Source: Deltaproteobacteria bacterium (GTDB taxonomy: Bacteria > Myxococcota_A > UBA796 > SXON01). Taken from it: 64,000 nucleotides of DNA. Shown here piece by piece: positions 43,657 through 51,904 of this stretch; within the stretch, counting starts at the first letter, position 1, and every line of letters begins with the position of its first letter. The notes beneath the pieces are model-generated. The model did not search any database, was not told the origin of the DNA, and was given only the letters and a program-made list of their open reading frames with translations. A program made the translations under genes and the position numbers. The DNA is taken from positions 62,001-126,000 of the forward strand of contig CANFCK010000002.1 of NCBI GenBank assembly GCA_947445035.1, written 5' to 3'.

Positions 43657-44345
43657 CGCGGATGGCGTGTGTCAACCACGTCGCCTCCCGCCCGGCGCCC
43701 AAGCTCAAGCTCAAGCTCAAGCGGGACTCCCCCATTCGACAGCAACTTGTCGTCCCCGACCACGCCGCAGGAGACGAAGAACTTGACCGCGTCCTCGACC
43801 GACATATCGATCTCCTGTACCGCGTGCCGCTGCAGGACCACCGGGTAGCCGAGATGCAGATGGTTGCTCGGGAAAAAGACGACCACGCGGTCATCATCCG
43901 GATCGCTGGTCGCGCGGTCCTTGGCGACGAGGCCAAGCGTCCATCGACCGACCATCGGGTACTCGACGATGACAACTTTGGAGAAGGGAAGTCGCGCTTC
44001 CCCGGTGAAGGGCGCCACGATCTGTCGCGACGCGGCGTACAACGATCGCACCACCGGCAGGCGCTCAATCCCTTCTTCAATCCAGACCAGCACCCGCTTG
44101 AAGAGCACGAGATTGGCCAGCATGCCAATGAACAGGACCAGGATCACGGTGGCGACCAGCCCAAGTCCGGGCACGTGGAGCGGCCGTCCGGCCAGGAGCG
44201 ACAACAAGGAGTCCACCCGAGGGCCCAGGACGCCGTCGATGGTCCCGAAAACCAGGGAGAGCACCTGCCAGGTAATGAAGAGCGGCAAGAGGGCGAGTAG
44301 ACCAGCGAGAAAATTGCGCCTCAGCGCGGCAGACCAAGCGGACAC
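43653..44345 (-). CDS. DUF502-family membrane protein
   Basis: From a GTG at 44345 the 230-residue protein has two membrane helices (FLAGLLALLPLFITWQVLSLVF and GLGLVATVILVLFIGMLANLVLF). A soluble part follows with LVWIEEGIERLPVVRSLYAASRQIVAPFTGEARLPFSKVVIVEYPMVGRWTLGLVAKD, the DUF502 signature. The family role is unknown, though membrane-envelope functions are suggested for relatives. The stop overlaps the convergent mrp stop by four bases. It follows thiO by 23 bases on the same strand. Confidence 0.8.
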   Translation of the reverse strand: MSAWSAALRRNFLAGLLALLPLFITWQVLSLVFGTIDGVLGPRVDSLLSLLAGRPLHVPGLGLVATVILVLFIGMLANLVLFKRVLVWIEEGIERLPVVRSLYAASRQIVAPFTGEARLPFSKVVIVEYPMVGRWTLGLVAKDRATSDPDDDRVVVFFPSNHLHLGYPVVLQRHAVQEIDMSVEDAVKFFVSCGVVGDDKLLSNGGVPLELELELGRRAGGDVVDTRHPR

Positions 44346-44368
44346 ATGGGTCTCTGTGTCTCGGGAAG

Positions 44369-45382
44369 CTACACACCGAATCCGGCCCGGCGCAAAAAAC
44401 GATCGGGCGCCCACGCCGCGGGCAGCGGATCGCCGTCCAACATCGCCGCGACCAGCAACTTTGCCGTCAGCGGCGCGAGCAGCACGCCGTTGCGGTAGTG
44501 CCCCGTGGCCAGCCAGACACCAGCGAGCGCTCCGACCAGCGGCCACCCGTCAGGCGAACCCGGCCGAAAGTTCGACCAGCTCCGCAAAAACGCCGCGTCC
44601 GCCAACGATGGGGCCAGCCCCAGCGCGTGGTCTAGGATGTGACGGACCCCCACAGCGGTGACCCCCCGGGTGAAGCCGACTTCCTCGACCGTCGAGCCCA
44701 CCACCACCTCGTCCGTCCGAGGCACCAGGTAGCCGCCAGGGCCGAAGACGACGGCAGAAGTCGCCTGGGTGTCACCCAGCGCCACCAACTGTCCGCGCAC
44801 TGGACGGACAGGAACGCCCTCCAGCCCGCCCACGGACGCGGTCCACGCACCCGCACAAACGACCACCTCACCCGGGATGATCTCTCCGTCTATGAGGCAG
44901 ACGCCGCCTCGCTCAACGCGGTGCACCGTCGCGGTGACAACGCGCACACCCAGGGCGATGCAGGCATCTCGCACGCCACCCACCAGGCGCCGCGTATCGA
45001 CCACGGCCTCGTCCGGCAGCCACCAGGCGCACTTCGCGGCGAGACCCGGCGCGATTCGCGAGAGCGATGCCCCCGAAAGCGACCGCGCGTCGGCGTCGGG
45101 GCAGGTGTCACCCACCACCAGCGCGCCCGAACGGCGAAATCCAGGGCTTGCCCCCATGGACTCGAGCCAGCCTTCGTACAGCGCCAGGGACTGCAAGCCG
45201 AGGGCACGTGCCGGGCCGTCGCCATGCGCCTCCACTCGGGGGGCGAGAATCCCTGCCGCGGCGCTGGACGCCTCGGCTCCCGGCACTGACCGCTCAAGGC
45301 AGGTGACGCCCACACCCCGCCGCGCCAGCTCAAGCGCGACCGCAAGACCCACCAGGCCGCCACCCACGACAACCGCCGCCAT
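44369..45382 (-). CDS. thiO: Glycine oxidase ThiO (FAD-dependent)
   Basis: The 337-residue protein has the GxGxxG FAD motif AVVVGGGLVGLAVALELARRG. Further motifs are SSAAAGILAPRVEA, EVVVCAGAWTASVG, PVRPVRGQLVAL, GPGGYLVPRTDEVVVGSTVEEVGF, WSNFRPGSPDGWPLVG and ATGHYRNGVLLAPLTAKLL. These define the ThiO group that oxidises glycine to iminoglycine for the thiazole part of thiamine. A thiE gene lies 3 kb away on the other strand, and the unrelated regulator gene sits immediately upstream. Confidence 0.88.
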   Translation of the reverse strand: MAAVVVGGGLVGLAVALELARRGVGVTCLERSVPGAEASSAAAGILAPRVEAHGDGPARALGLQSLALYEGWLESMGASPGFRRSGALVVGDTCPDADARSLSGASLSRIAPGLAAKCAWWLPDEAVVDTRRLVGGVRDACIALGVRVVTATVHRVERGGVCLIDGEIIPGEVVVCAGAWTASVGGLEGVPVRPVRGQLVALGDTQATSAVVFGPGGYLVPRTDEVVVGSTVEEVGFTRGVTAVGVRHILDHALGLAPSLADAAFLRSWSNFRPGSPDGWPLVGALAGVWLATGHYRNGVLLAPLTAKLLVAAMLDGDPLPAAWAPDRFLRRAGFGV

Positions 45383-45390
45383 GCGAGCCG

Positions 45391-47196
45391 CTAACGTGGC
45401 GGAGGCACCGGTCGCCGCAGCTTCCGCGCCAGGCCGCCGGCGCCCACATGGTCCGGTTCTGCCTTCAACGCCCGGCGCAAACGTCGTAACGCGCCCTCGC
45501 CGTCTCCGGCCTGATGCAGGAGCATCGCCAGGAAGTACTGGCCCTCAGCGTACTCCGGGGCGAACTGTTCGGCCAAGCGCAGCAGGTCCATCCCCTCCGC
45601 CTTTCTCTCGTCCGCCGGGTACTCGGTGTTGTGGGCCCGTGCCCACCCCAAGTGGGCGAGATTCCGGGCGCTGTCCAGGTTCTGGTCGCGCGCGGCCACG
45701 AAGCGCCGGTCGGCGATGGCCCAATCGCCCTGGGCCATGGCGCGAAGCCCCGAGCGGAACGCGTCGTCCCCCGGCTCCTCCCGGCTTTCACCGGCCACGG
45801 GCGCCAACATCGCCACCAATCCGGCCAACGCCTCGGTGACGCGACGGAGCATCGCGAGGGCAAGCTCTTGTGTCTCCCCGGTGCTCGCGTCGGCGATGCC
45901 CTGATAGCGGCTGCGCATGCGTTCGCCCGCCGCCTGAATCATCTCGGGCGCAGCGTCGTGCGGGACGCCGAGCACCACCCAGCCGTCGCTGGTGCGCAAC
46001 AGGTCCAGCTCGCGACGGAGACGCTTGCGCACCGCATCGGGGTCCGGCGCGCTGGGAGGGAGTCCATGGAGTCCGGGCGGCGGCGGGGGCCGGAAGGGCA
46101 CCGCAGGGGTCGCCGGGGGCCGCTGCGACGCAACCGACGGCGTTCCCGGGGCGACGGACGCGGGGGGACGCGACCACGTTTGCCGCGGCGGCGTCGACCG
46201 GAGCGCGTCGGTGTTGAGCGTACGGGCGCTGCTCATGGGGCCTACGGGCACGTCCTCAACCACCGGCGTCAGCCCGAGCGCAGTCGCATGGGCGGTTGGC
46301 ATCGGGGGCGCCTCTTGAATGACCAGCATCCCGAGCGCGACGAGCGGGCGAATACAGGCCTCGACCACCGCCGCATCAAGCCCTTGATGATCCACCGACC
46401 GGCCAAAACCGCTCGGACCCGCAAGACTGGCGAGGAGCCGGCGGACGTCCGCTGGCAGGGGAAGCTCGGCGGCGGCCTCCGTCAACCGGGTGGGCACCAG
46501 GACGACAGAACGGGCCAGCGGCGTTCGGGTGCCATGCGCGGCCGTCGCTTCCGCCCACAACATCGCACCCAGCAGAACCCGCTCCCCCGAGCCGCCAACT
46601 TCGCGCGCCTGGAATTCGACGTCGCCACCGCGTAACGCTCGGCGTAGGGCGTCCACCCCGCTGGGCTCGACCGGTCCGCCATCCACCAGAGTGACCCACT
46701 CGCGGCCGTCGTCATCGGAAAGCTGGACCGCCCCGGTGGCGCGACGCGCCCACAACCTGGTGATGCGCGAGACGTTGTCCAGGTCCAGGCTTCCCCGAAC
46801 CACCGGTGAACTCGCCTGGGCGGAACGGCCGGTCGCAAGGCCACGCACCCGGTCGGCCAATTCCAGAACGGAGAAGGGGCGGACCAGCACGTGGCTGGCG
46901 CGGCTCTTGACGCAGGCATCCCGAACGGCGCCGTCGTCAGCGGCCACCATGGCGATCACCGCAACGGTGCGGCCGCCGGGCAGCTCCCGGAAGCTGGTCA
47001 GAAGCGCCAGCGATTGAGGGACTCGCGCCTCCACGCTCAGCAGCAAAACGTCGGGGCCGAAGCGAGCGAGCATCGTCGACGCGAGACGGGAATCGTCGAC
47101 GACAGCTACGTCGTGCCCTTCCCCACCGAGCACGGTGGCGAGAATTCGAGCAAAGTTCGGGTCTTCGTCGACGATCAGCAGTTTCACTTTGGCCAC
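45391..47196 (-). CDS. Degenerate receiver-domain protein with PATAN-like (DUF4388) and TPR regions
   Basis: The GTG at 47196 (or 47187) starts VKLLIVDEDPNFARILATVL, a CheY-like receiver. The phospho-acceptor position reads LLLSVEARVP, Ser replacing Asp, and the usual KPF is RPF, so phosphorylation is unlikely. A DUF4388/PATAN-like middle (GSLDLDNVSRITRLWARRATGAVQLSDDDGREWVTLVDG) follows. After a Pro-rich linker comes a helical domain with LLRTSDGWVVLGVPHDAAPEMIQAAGERMRSRYQ (DnaJ-like resemblance) and TPR-like repeats (QGDWAIADRRFVAARDQNLDSARNLAHLGWARAH). Such proteins act in motility, development or polarity signalling in myxobacteria. About 602 residues. Confidence 0.75.
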   Translation of the reverse strand: MAKVKLLIVDEDPNFARILATVLGGEGHDVAVVDDSRLASTMLARFGPDVLLLSVEARVPQSLALLTSFRELPGGRTVAVIAMVAADDGAVRDACVKSRASHVLVRPFSVLELADRVRGLATGRSAQASSPVVRGSLDLDNVSRITRLWARRATGAVQLSDDDGREWVTLVDGGPVEPSGVDALRRALRGGDVEFQAREVGGSGERVLLGAMLWAEATAAHGTRTPLARSVVLVPTRLTEAAAELPLPADVRRLLASLAGPSGFGRSVDHQGLDAAVVEACIRPLVALGMLVIQEAPPMPTAHATALGLTPVVEDVPVGPMSSARTLNTDALRSTPPRQTWSRPPASVAPGTPSVASQRPPATPAVPFRPPPPPGLHGLPPSAPDPDAVRKRLRRELDLLRTSDGWVVLGVPHDAAPEMIQAAGERMRSRYQGIADASTGETQELALAMLRRVTEALAGLVAMLAPVAGESREEPGDDAFRSGLRAMAQGDWAIADRRFVAARDQNLDSARNLAHLGWARAHNTEYPADERKAEGMDLLRLAEQFAPEYAEGQYFLAMLLHQAGDGEGALRRLRRALKAEPDHVGAGGLARKLRRPVPPPR

Positions 47197-47208
47197 ACGC
47201 CGCGCCGA

Positions 47209-47236
47209 ATTATAGGAACCGGAGGCAATCGGCAAC
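47209..47236 (-). promoter_or_regulatory. Candidate promoter of the receiver/TPR gene
   Basis: On the minus strand TATAAT (47209-47214) lies 15 bases below TTGCCG (47230-47235). Transcription would start about 47202, only about six bases before the GTG at 47196, giving a very short or leaderless message. The element also overlaps the start region of the divergent pabB. Confidence 0.3.
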
Positions 47237-47237
47237 C

Positions 47238-48416
47238 ATGCCGCACCGGTCGACAGCGGTCGCGCTCGCGGCGTGGCATCGGTTTCGTGGGCAAGGACCC
47301 GCGTTCTGGGCCGATTATGGCTCGGCGGGCACTATCGTCGGACAACTGACTCCCCGAGACTGTCGCGACAGTCTCGGTTCGTCGGGCTGTGGCGCGCCGG
47401 GAATCGCGGACGGCCCTCCCTGGTCTTCAGGCAGCGTCGGTTGGTACGGGTACGAGGCCGGGGCGAGTTTCGAGCGCATGCCGACGCCGATCGGTCCTCG
47501 GCTCCTACCCGATGCCTGGTGGGCTGACATCGGCGACGTCGTGATCTTCGACTCCGCTGGCCGACCGAGTTTCGTACGTGGGAAGGCGAGCTTTGAGCCC
47601 GCGGCGCTCCCACCCTCCGAGTCAAGTTTGCCGGTGAGCATTCAAGAACCCGATGACGACGGGTTCCTCGACGGCGTGCGGGCCATCCTGGGCCACCTTC
47701 GTCGCGGGGACGTGTACCAGGTCAATCTTTCCCGCAGGGTGGTGGCTCGGGGTCGACTGGACCCGCTGCGAACGTGGCTGCGCCTGCTCCTCGGCAATCG
47801 GGCGCGTCGGGCCGTTTTCATCGACACCGGTGCGGGTGCAGTGGTCAGCAACTCCCCTGAGATGCTTTTGCGGGCCCGCGGCAGCCGGGTCCTGACGGTC
47901 CCGATCAAGGGGACGTCGGCCGGAACCGACGCGCGCGAAGGCTTGCTGACCAGCGCGAAGGAGAAGGCCGAACTTCTGATGATCGTCGATCTCGTTCGGA
48001 GCGATCTCGGTCGCGTCGCCGAGCCGGGGACGGTGCTGACCGGGGGCCGACGTGTCGGGCGCGTCGGTCACCTCTGGCACGCCATGCGCCGGGTCGAAGC
48101 GACGCTCGCCCCCGGCAAGGATGCCTGGGACGCATTTTCGGCGCTTTTTCCAGCGGGGAGCGTGACGGGCGCCCCTCGTGTGGCCGCCATGGAAATCATC
48201 CGCGCGCTTGAGCCCTGCCCCCGCGGCGTTTACTGCGGCACCGTAGGGTGGTTTGGCGAACGCGCGGCGGACCTCAACGTGGCCATCCGCACGATCAGCT
48301 TTCTGGGCGACGAGGCCCACGTGCAGACCGGCTCGGGAATCGTCCTTGCCAGCGACCCCGCACGCGAGCTCGCTGAGGCTAAGCTCAAGGCAGAACGGCT
48401 CCTGGCGGCGCTATGA
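47238..48416 (+). CDS. pabB: Aminodeoxychorismate synthase component I
   Basis: The 392-residue protein contains the chorismate-binding domain: GDVYQVNLSRRVVARG, SNSPEMLLRARG, PIKGTSAGTD, EKAELLMIVDLVRSDLGRVAEPGTV, HLWHAMRRVEATL and FPAGSVTGAPRVAAMEIIRALEPCPRGVYCGTVGW..VAIRTI. PabB makes 4-amino-4-deoxychorismate for folate. Near the N-terminus a 24-bp perfect palindrome (47354-47377) codes PRDCRDSLGS. The stop overlaps thiE (ATGA), coupling folate and thiamine genes. No glutaminase subunit pabA is adjacent. Confidence 0.9.
   Translation: MPHRSTAVALAAWHRFRGQGPAFWADYGSAGTIVGQLTPRDCRDSLGSSGCGAPGIADGPPWSSGSVGWYGYEAGASFERMPTPIGPRLLPDAWWADIGDVVIFDSAGRPSFVRGKASFEPAALPPSESSLPVSIQEPDDDGFLDGVRAILGHLRRGDVYQVNLSRRVVARGRLDPLRTWLRLLLGNRARRAVFIDTGAGAVVSNSPEMLLRARGSRVLTVPIKGTSAGTDAREGLLTSAKEKAELLMIVDLVRSDLGRVAEPGTVLTGGRRVGRVGHLWHAMRRVEATLAPGKDAWDAFSALFPAGSVTGAPRVAAMEIIRALEPCPRGVYCGTVGWFGERAADLNVAIRTISFLGDEAHVQTGSGIVLASDPARELAEAKLKAERLLAAL
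47354..47377. repeat. 24-bp perfect palindrome inside pabB
   Basis: The half-site CCGAGACTGTCG is followed immediately by its exact inverse complement, with no spacer. It lies in the 5' part of pabB, so a transcript would form a 12-bp hairpin. It could be a protein-binding site or the remains of a small palindromic element. Only one copy was seen in the window. Confidence 0.6.
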
Positions 48417-48961
48417 TTGAAGGCCTGTACGGCATTGTCGACGCCGGCTTCGGTGACCCATTGGCCCAGGCCCGCCTCCTGGCCGAAGAGGGGGTCACGC
48501 CCATCCAACTCCGCTGCAAGGGTTGGCCACGCGCCGCCGTCCGCAACCTTGCGCTCGCCTGCGTGGAATTGGGACCCATGCTCATCGTCAATGACGACGC
48601 CGAGCTGGCGTTGGAGCTGGGCCTTTTCGCTCACCTCGGCGATGGCGACGGGCCGGGCCACGGGCCCCACGGCCGGAGCACCCATACGCTGGCTCAGGTC
48701 ACGGCCGAAACAGAAGCCGCATACATCGGCTTTGGCCCTGTATTTTATACCGGAACCAAAGTGACCACCTGGGAGCCCCGAGGGCTCCTCCTCCTCGCCG
48801 AGGCCGTGCGGGCGTCAACCGTGCCGGTCGTCGCCATCGGAGGGATCACGCCAGACAAACTCGATGACGTTCGCACCACCGGCGCCGCGGGGTGGGTCGC
48901 GGTCGGCGCCATATGGACGGCAGCCAACCCCCGCGCCGTCATTCGGGCAATGCGGCGCTGA
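48413..48961 (+). CDS. thiE: Thiamine-phosphate synthase
   Basis: The 182-residue (betaalpha)8 protein shows LYGIVDAG, PIQLRCKGWPRAAV (pyrimidine site), LIVNDDAELALELG, YIGFGPVFYTGTK and VPVVAIGGITPDKLDDVRTTGAAGWVAVGAIW, typical of ThiE. It joins the thiazole and pyrimidine phosphates. It is shorter than the usual 210 residues. Its start overlaps pabB. Its 3' end overlaps the convergent regulator gene by 23 bases. With thiO this suggests a scattered thiamine pathway in the region. Confidence 0.88.
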   Translation: MIEGLYGIVDAGFGDPLAQARLLAEEGVTPIQLRCKGWPRAAVRNLALACVELGPMLIVNDDAELALELGLFAHLGDGDGPGHGPHGRSTHTLAQVTAETEAAYIGFGPVFYTGTKVTTWEPRGLLLLAEAVRASTVPVVAIGGITPDKLDDVRTTGAAGWVAVGAIWTAANPRAVIRAMRR

Positions 48962-50129
48962 CGCCGAGCCGCTCGAGACGGGCGTGAAGCGTGTTGCGGG
49001 CTACGCCGAGGATCATCGCCGCCGCCTTGCGATTGCCCTGGGTTCGCGCCAGAACGAGTCGGTACAGGGCACGCTCGGTCGCATCGACGACCAGCGCGTT
49101 GAGCGCGGTACCAGAGCCGGTCTGCCAGTTCGACACCACCGCCGCGAGGCGGGCGGCCACGGTCTCCTCAAAGCCCTCCAGGTCAGCTCCGCGAACGGGG
49201 GCCGCGGGGTCAAGTCGAGCGCGCAGGCCCGGCGGCAACGACGCCGCGCGAACCAACGGCCCCTCGACCTCGCTGAGCACGTCACGAACGAACCGATCCA
49301 GCTCCCGCTCGTTGAGCGGCCAGCTCCACGCCTGGAGCAGCGAAAGCAGGCGGCGATCGAAGCGCCGGCGCGGGATGCCAAGTCGGCGAGCGTGTAGATC
49401 CAAGAAATGGTGTGTCAGCGGGAGGATGGACTCGGGGCGCTCCCGCAAAGGCGCCAGCCTCAGGACCAGCGCGCCGCTCAGTTCGATCGCCGTGCGGGCC
49501 GCGGCGATGACCCTCCAGCCCCCCCGCTCGGCTTCGCGCACACGTTCGGGCAGATCCGGGACCAGGTGGGCAGATTCAAAGTAGGCCGTGCCAGCTTTCG
49601 GCTCGCTGCGGAGCACCGCGCCCGGCTCGACGATGACGAAGGGACCGAGGCCCCTGGCGAGGTCGTGAATCAGCCTCGCGTGCTGCTCCTTTCCCGTTCC
49701 GCGCGCGCCCACGACAATCACCGGAGCGGCGGCGGCGGCGGCGAGAGAAACCAGCCGCTCCGCATCGGCACCAAGCCCACTGTGCAAGAGCCGTCCGTGC
49801 AGCTCGTCGCGCGCGCCGTGTGCGAGCCGGCGAACCAACAGCGCGTGGAGCGCGGCGGGGCGAGAGGGGATGACGGGGATGCCCACCAGGGGTTGATCCA
49901 CGGCGCGGAGCAGCGGCCGATGCGGCAGAGAGGCAGCGAGATCGGCGAGAAGAGCTGGACGAAGTCCAGGCAGTTCAGGATCGATGACGGCCATCCCGAC
50001 CCGGGGCTCGAGGAGCCGTCCGACCAGGCTCGGCCAGTCGGCGACCGTCGCGAGCGCCCACCGACCCGTGGCGAAGCTGCCCAGCCACCGCTCGCGACAA
50101 GTTTCTCGGTCTGTGGCGAAGATCAGCAC
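48939..50129 (-). CDS. Degenerate NtrC-like AAA+ regulator with Fis-type HTH
   Basis: The GTG at 50129 (VLIFATDRETCRERW) gives 396 residues. An N-terminal region of about 110 residues could be a divergent receiver. The AAA+ region retains Walker A VVGARGTGKEQHARLIHDLA and the LRLAPLRERPESILPLTHHFL segment. The GAFTGA sigma54 loop is absent and Walker B is degenerate (GTAYFESAHLV instead of TLFLDEI). A Fis-type helix-turn-helix ends the protein (ATERALYRLVLARTQGNRKAAAMILGVARNTLHARLERLG). It may therefore bind DNA without activating sigma54. It is convergent with thiE and divergent from the LysM transglycosylase gene by 30 bases. Confidence 0.75.
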   Translation of the reverse strand: MLIFATDRETCRERWLGSFATGRWALATVADWPSLVGRLLEPRVGMAVIDPELPGLRPALLADLAASLPHRPLLRAVDQPLVGIPVIPSRPAALHALLVRRLAHGARDELHGRLLHSGLGADAERLVSLAAAAAAPVIVVGARGTGKEQHARLIHDLARGLGPFVIVEPGAVLRSEPKAGTAYFESAHLVPDLPERVREAERGGWRVIAAARTAIELSGALVLRLAPLRERPESILPLTHHFLDLHARRLGIPRRRFDRRLLSLLQAWSWPLNERELDRFVRDVLSEVEGPLVRAASLPPGLRARLDPAAPVRGADLEGFEETVAARLAAVVSNWQTGSGTALNALVVDATERALYRLVLARTQGNRKAAAMILGVARNTLHARLERLGVSAALPE

Positions 50130-50159
50130 GCGACCAGTTATCCTGCTGTCCCCGCCTCC

Positions 50160-51902
50160 ATGCCGTCTTCCCTTCCCCGGGCCCCCCTCCTTTGGGCCCT
50201 CCCAGTGCTGCTGCTGCTCACGATCGCCCCCGCCGTGGCGGGCGACCGGCCCCTCTTGACTCCGGCCGACGCCCTGGCGCCGCTCCCGCCACCCGCAGCG
50301 GATGTCCCGGCCGGCGAACCGGACCAAGCCGACGGCCTGCCGGAGGTGGAAACTGACGAGGCCGGAAGCGAACGAACGCTTGAGTCATCCAAAGAGTTGG
50401 CTTCTGAACGCGCCGAAGAGCTGGGCTACACCGGGGGCCTCGTCGCGGCCCCCCCGATCGAGTTCTACATGGACCCGCTCGGGGCAACCCAGCTCGACCC
50501 GCTGCATCTGGACCGCATCGACAAGTCGGAATTCGACATCCCCGTGGTCGTCAACGACGCCGTCAAGAAGTGGATGACCTACTTCCTCGGTAATGGTCGA
50601 AAGTACTTCGGACGCTACCTGATGCGTTCCACGCGTTGGCTGCCGATGATGCACGCCGAAATCGAGGCACGCCGGATGCCGCGCGACCTGGTCTACCTCG
50701 CGATGATCGAGAGCGGCTTCACCACCAGCGCCACCAGCTACGCCTCGGCCGCGGGGCTCTGGCAGTTCATGCCCGCGACCGGCCGGCAGTACCATCTGCG
50801 GGTGGACTGGTGGGTCGATGACCGCCGCGACCCGGCGAAGGCGACACACGCGGCGCTCGACTACCTGAGCTACCTCCATAAGCTCTTCGAAGGGGACTGG
50901 TTTTTGGCGTGGGCCAGCTACAATGGCGGCGAGGGGCGGGTCATGAAGGAGACCCGGCGCCACGGCACGACCGACTTCTGGACCCTGGTCAGCCGGGGGG
51001 CAATGCACTCTGAAACACAGAACTACGTCCCCAAGCTCATTGCCGCGGCGATCATCGGAAAGCACCCGGAACGATACGGCTTTGTCGGGGTGCAGTATCA
51101 GGACCCCTTCGCGTTCGAAGAGGCGAATATCCCAGGCGGGACCGGCCTCGACGTGATCGCCAGTAGCGCTGGGGTCACCGAAGAGGCCCTGCTGGACCTC
51201 AATCCCGGCCTTCGGCGCTGGGCGCTACCCCCCGACGTGGAGTCGTGGACGGTCCGACTTCCGCCCGGCACCGGCGAACGTTTTGCGGTCGAGTTCGCCA
51301 AGGTCCCGCCGGAGGAGCGGGTCACCCTGGTACGCCACATCGTCAAGAAAAAGGAGACCGTCGGCAGCATCGCCAAGAAGTACGCGGTCAGCGCCGACGA
51401 GCTCACCCGACTGAATCACCTCAAGCCAAAGAGCAAGCTGAAGGTTGGCCAGGAGTTGTTGGTGCCCGCCAAGCCAGGCGACGGCGCGGCGTCGAACGCC
51501 AGCGATGCCCCCACCGAAGCCACCACCAGCCCAGCGGCCGGCCCGGCGCGCTTGCACACGGTTCGAGCCGGCGATACATTGTCACGTATCGCGGCGAAAT
51601 ACGACGTCAGTGTCGCCGAGCTGCGGACGCTCAACGACCTCGACGGAGACAAGATTCTGTCGGGGCATAAACTGAAGGTTTCTGGCGCGATACCTGAGAA
51701 TACGGCGCCTGCGCCCGCCGTCCAGGATGAACCGAAGCCCAAGCCGGCCACCGGCAAGTACTCGACACATCTGGTGAAACGTGGTGATACACTTGGAAGT
51801 ATCGCGGACCGCTACGACTGCTCCGTCGCCGAGCTGAAGTCCTGGAACAGCATCAAAGGGACCACCATCTACCCCGGGCAGAAGCTCAAGATAAGGCGCT
51901 GA
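50160..51902 (+). CDS. mltD: MltD-like membrane-bound lytic transglycosylase with three LysM domains
   Basis: The ATG at 50160 gives a signal peptide (SLPRAPLLWALPVLLLLTIAPAVAG) and 580 residues. A linker leads to an SLT domain (YLAMIESGFTTSATSYASAAGLWQFMPATG, catalytic Glu in ESGF, and WASYNGGEGRV). It is followed by LysM-type repeats: VRHIVKKKETVGSIAKKYAVSADELTRLNHL, LHTVRAGDTLSRIAAKYDVSVAELRTLN and THLVKRGDTLGSIADRYDCSVAELKSWN. It would bind and cleave peptidoglycan in the cell wall. Both complete GDTL repeats contain a GATAC-N8-GTATC sequence. Two bases separate it from moeA. Confidence 0.88.
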   Translation: MPSSLPRAPLLWALPVLLLLTIAPAVAGDRPLLTPADALAPLPPPAADVPAGEPDQADGLPEVETDEAGSERTLESSKELASERAEELGYTGGLVAAPPIEFYMDPLGATQLDPLHLDRIDKSEFDIPVVVNDAVKKWMTYFLGNGRKYFGRYLMRSTRWLPMMHAEIEARRMPRDLVYLAMIESGFTTSATSYASAAGLWQFMPATGRQYHLRVDWWVDDRRDPAKATHAALDYLSYLHKLFEGDWFLAWASYNGGEGRVMKETRRHGTTDFWTLVSRGAMHSETQNYVPKLIAAAIIGKHPERYGFVGVQYQDPFAFEEANIPGGTGLDVIASSAGVTEEALLDLNPGLRRWALPPDVESWTVRLPPGTGERFAVEFAKVPPEERVTLVRHIVKKKETVGSIAKKYAVSADELTRLNHLKPKSKLKVGQELLVPAKPGDGAASNASDAPTEATTSPAAGPARLHTVRAGDTLSRIAAKYDVSVAELRTLNDLDGDKILSGHKLKVSGAIPENTAPAPAVQDEPKPKPATGKYSTHLVKRGDTLGSIADRYDCSVAELKSWNSIKGTTIYPGQKLKIRR

Positions 51903-51904
51903 GC

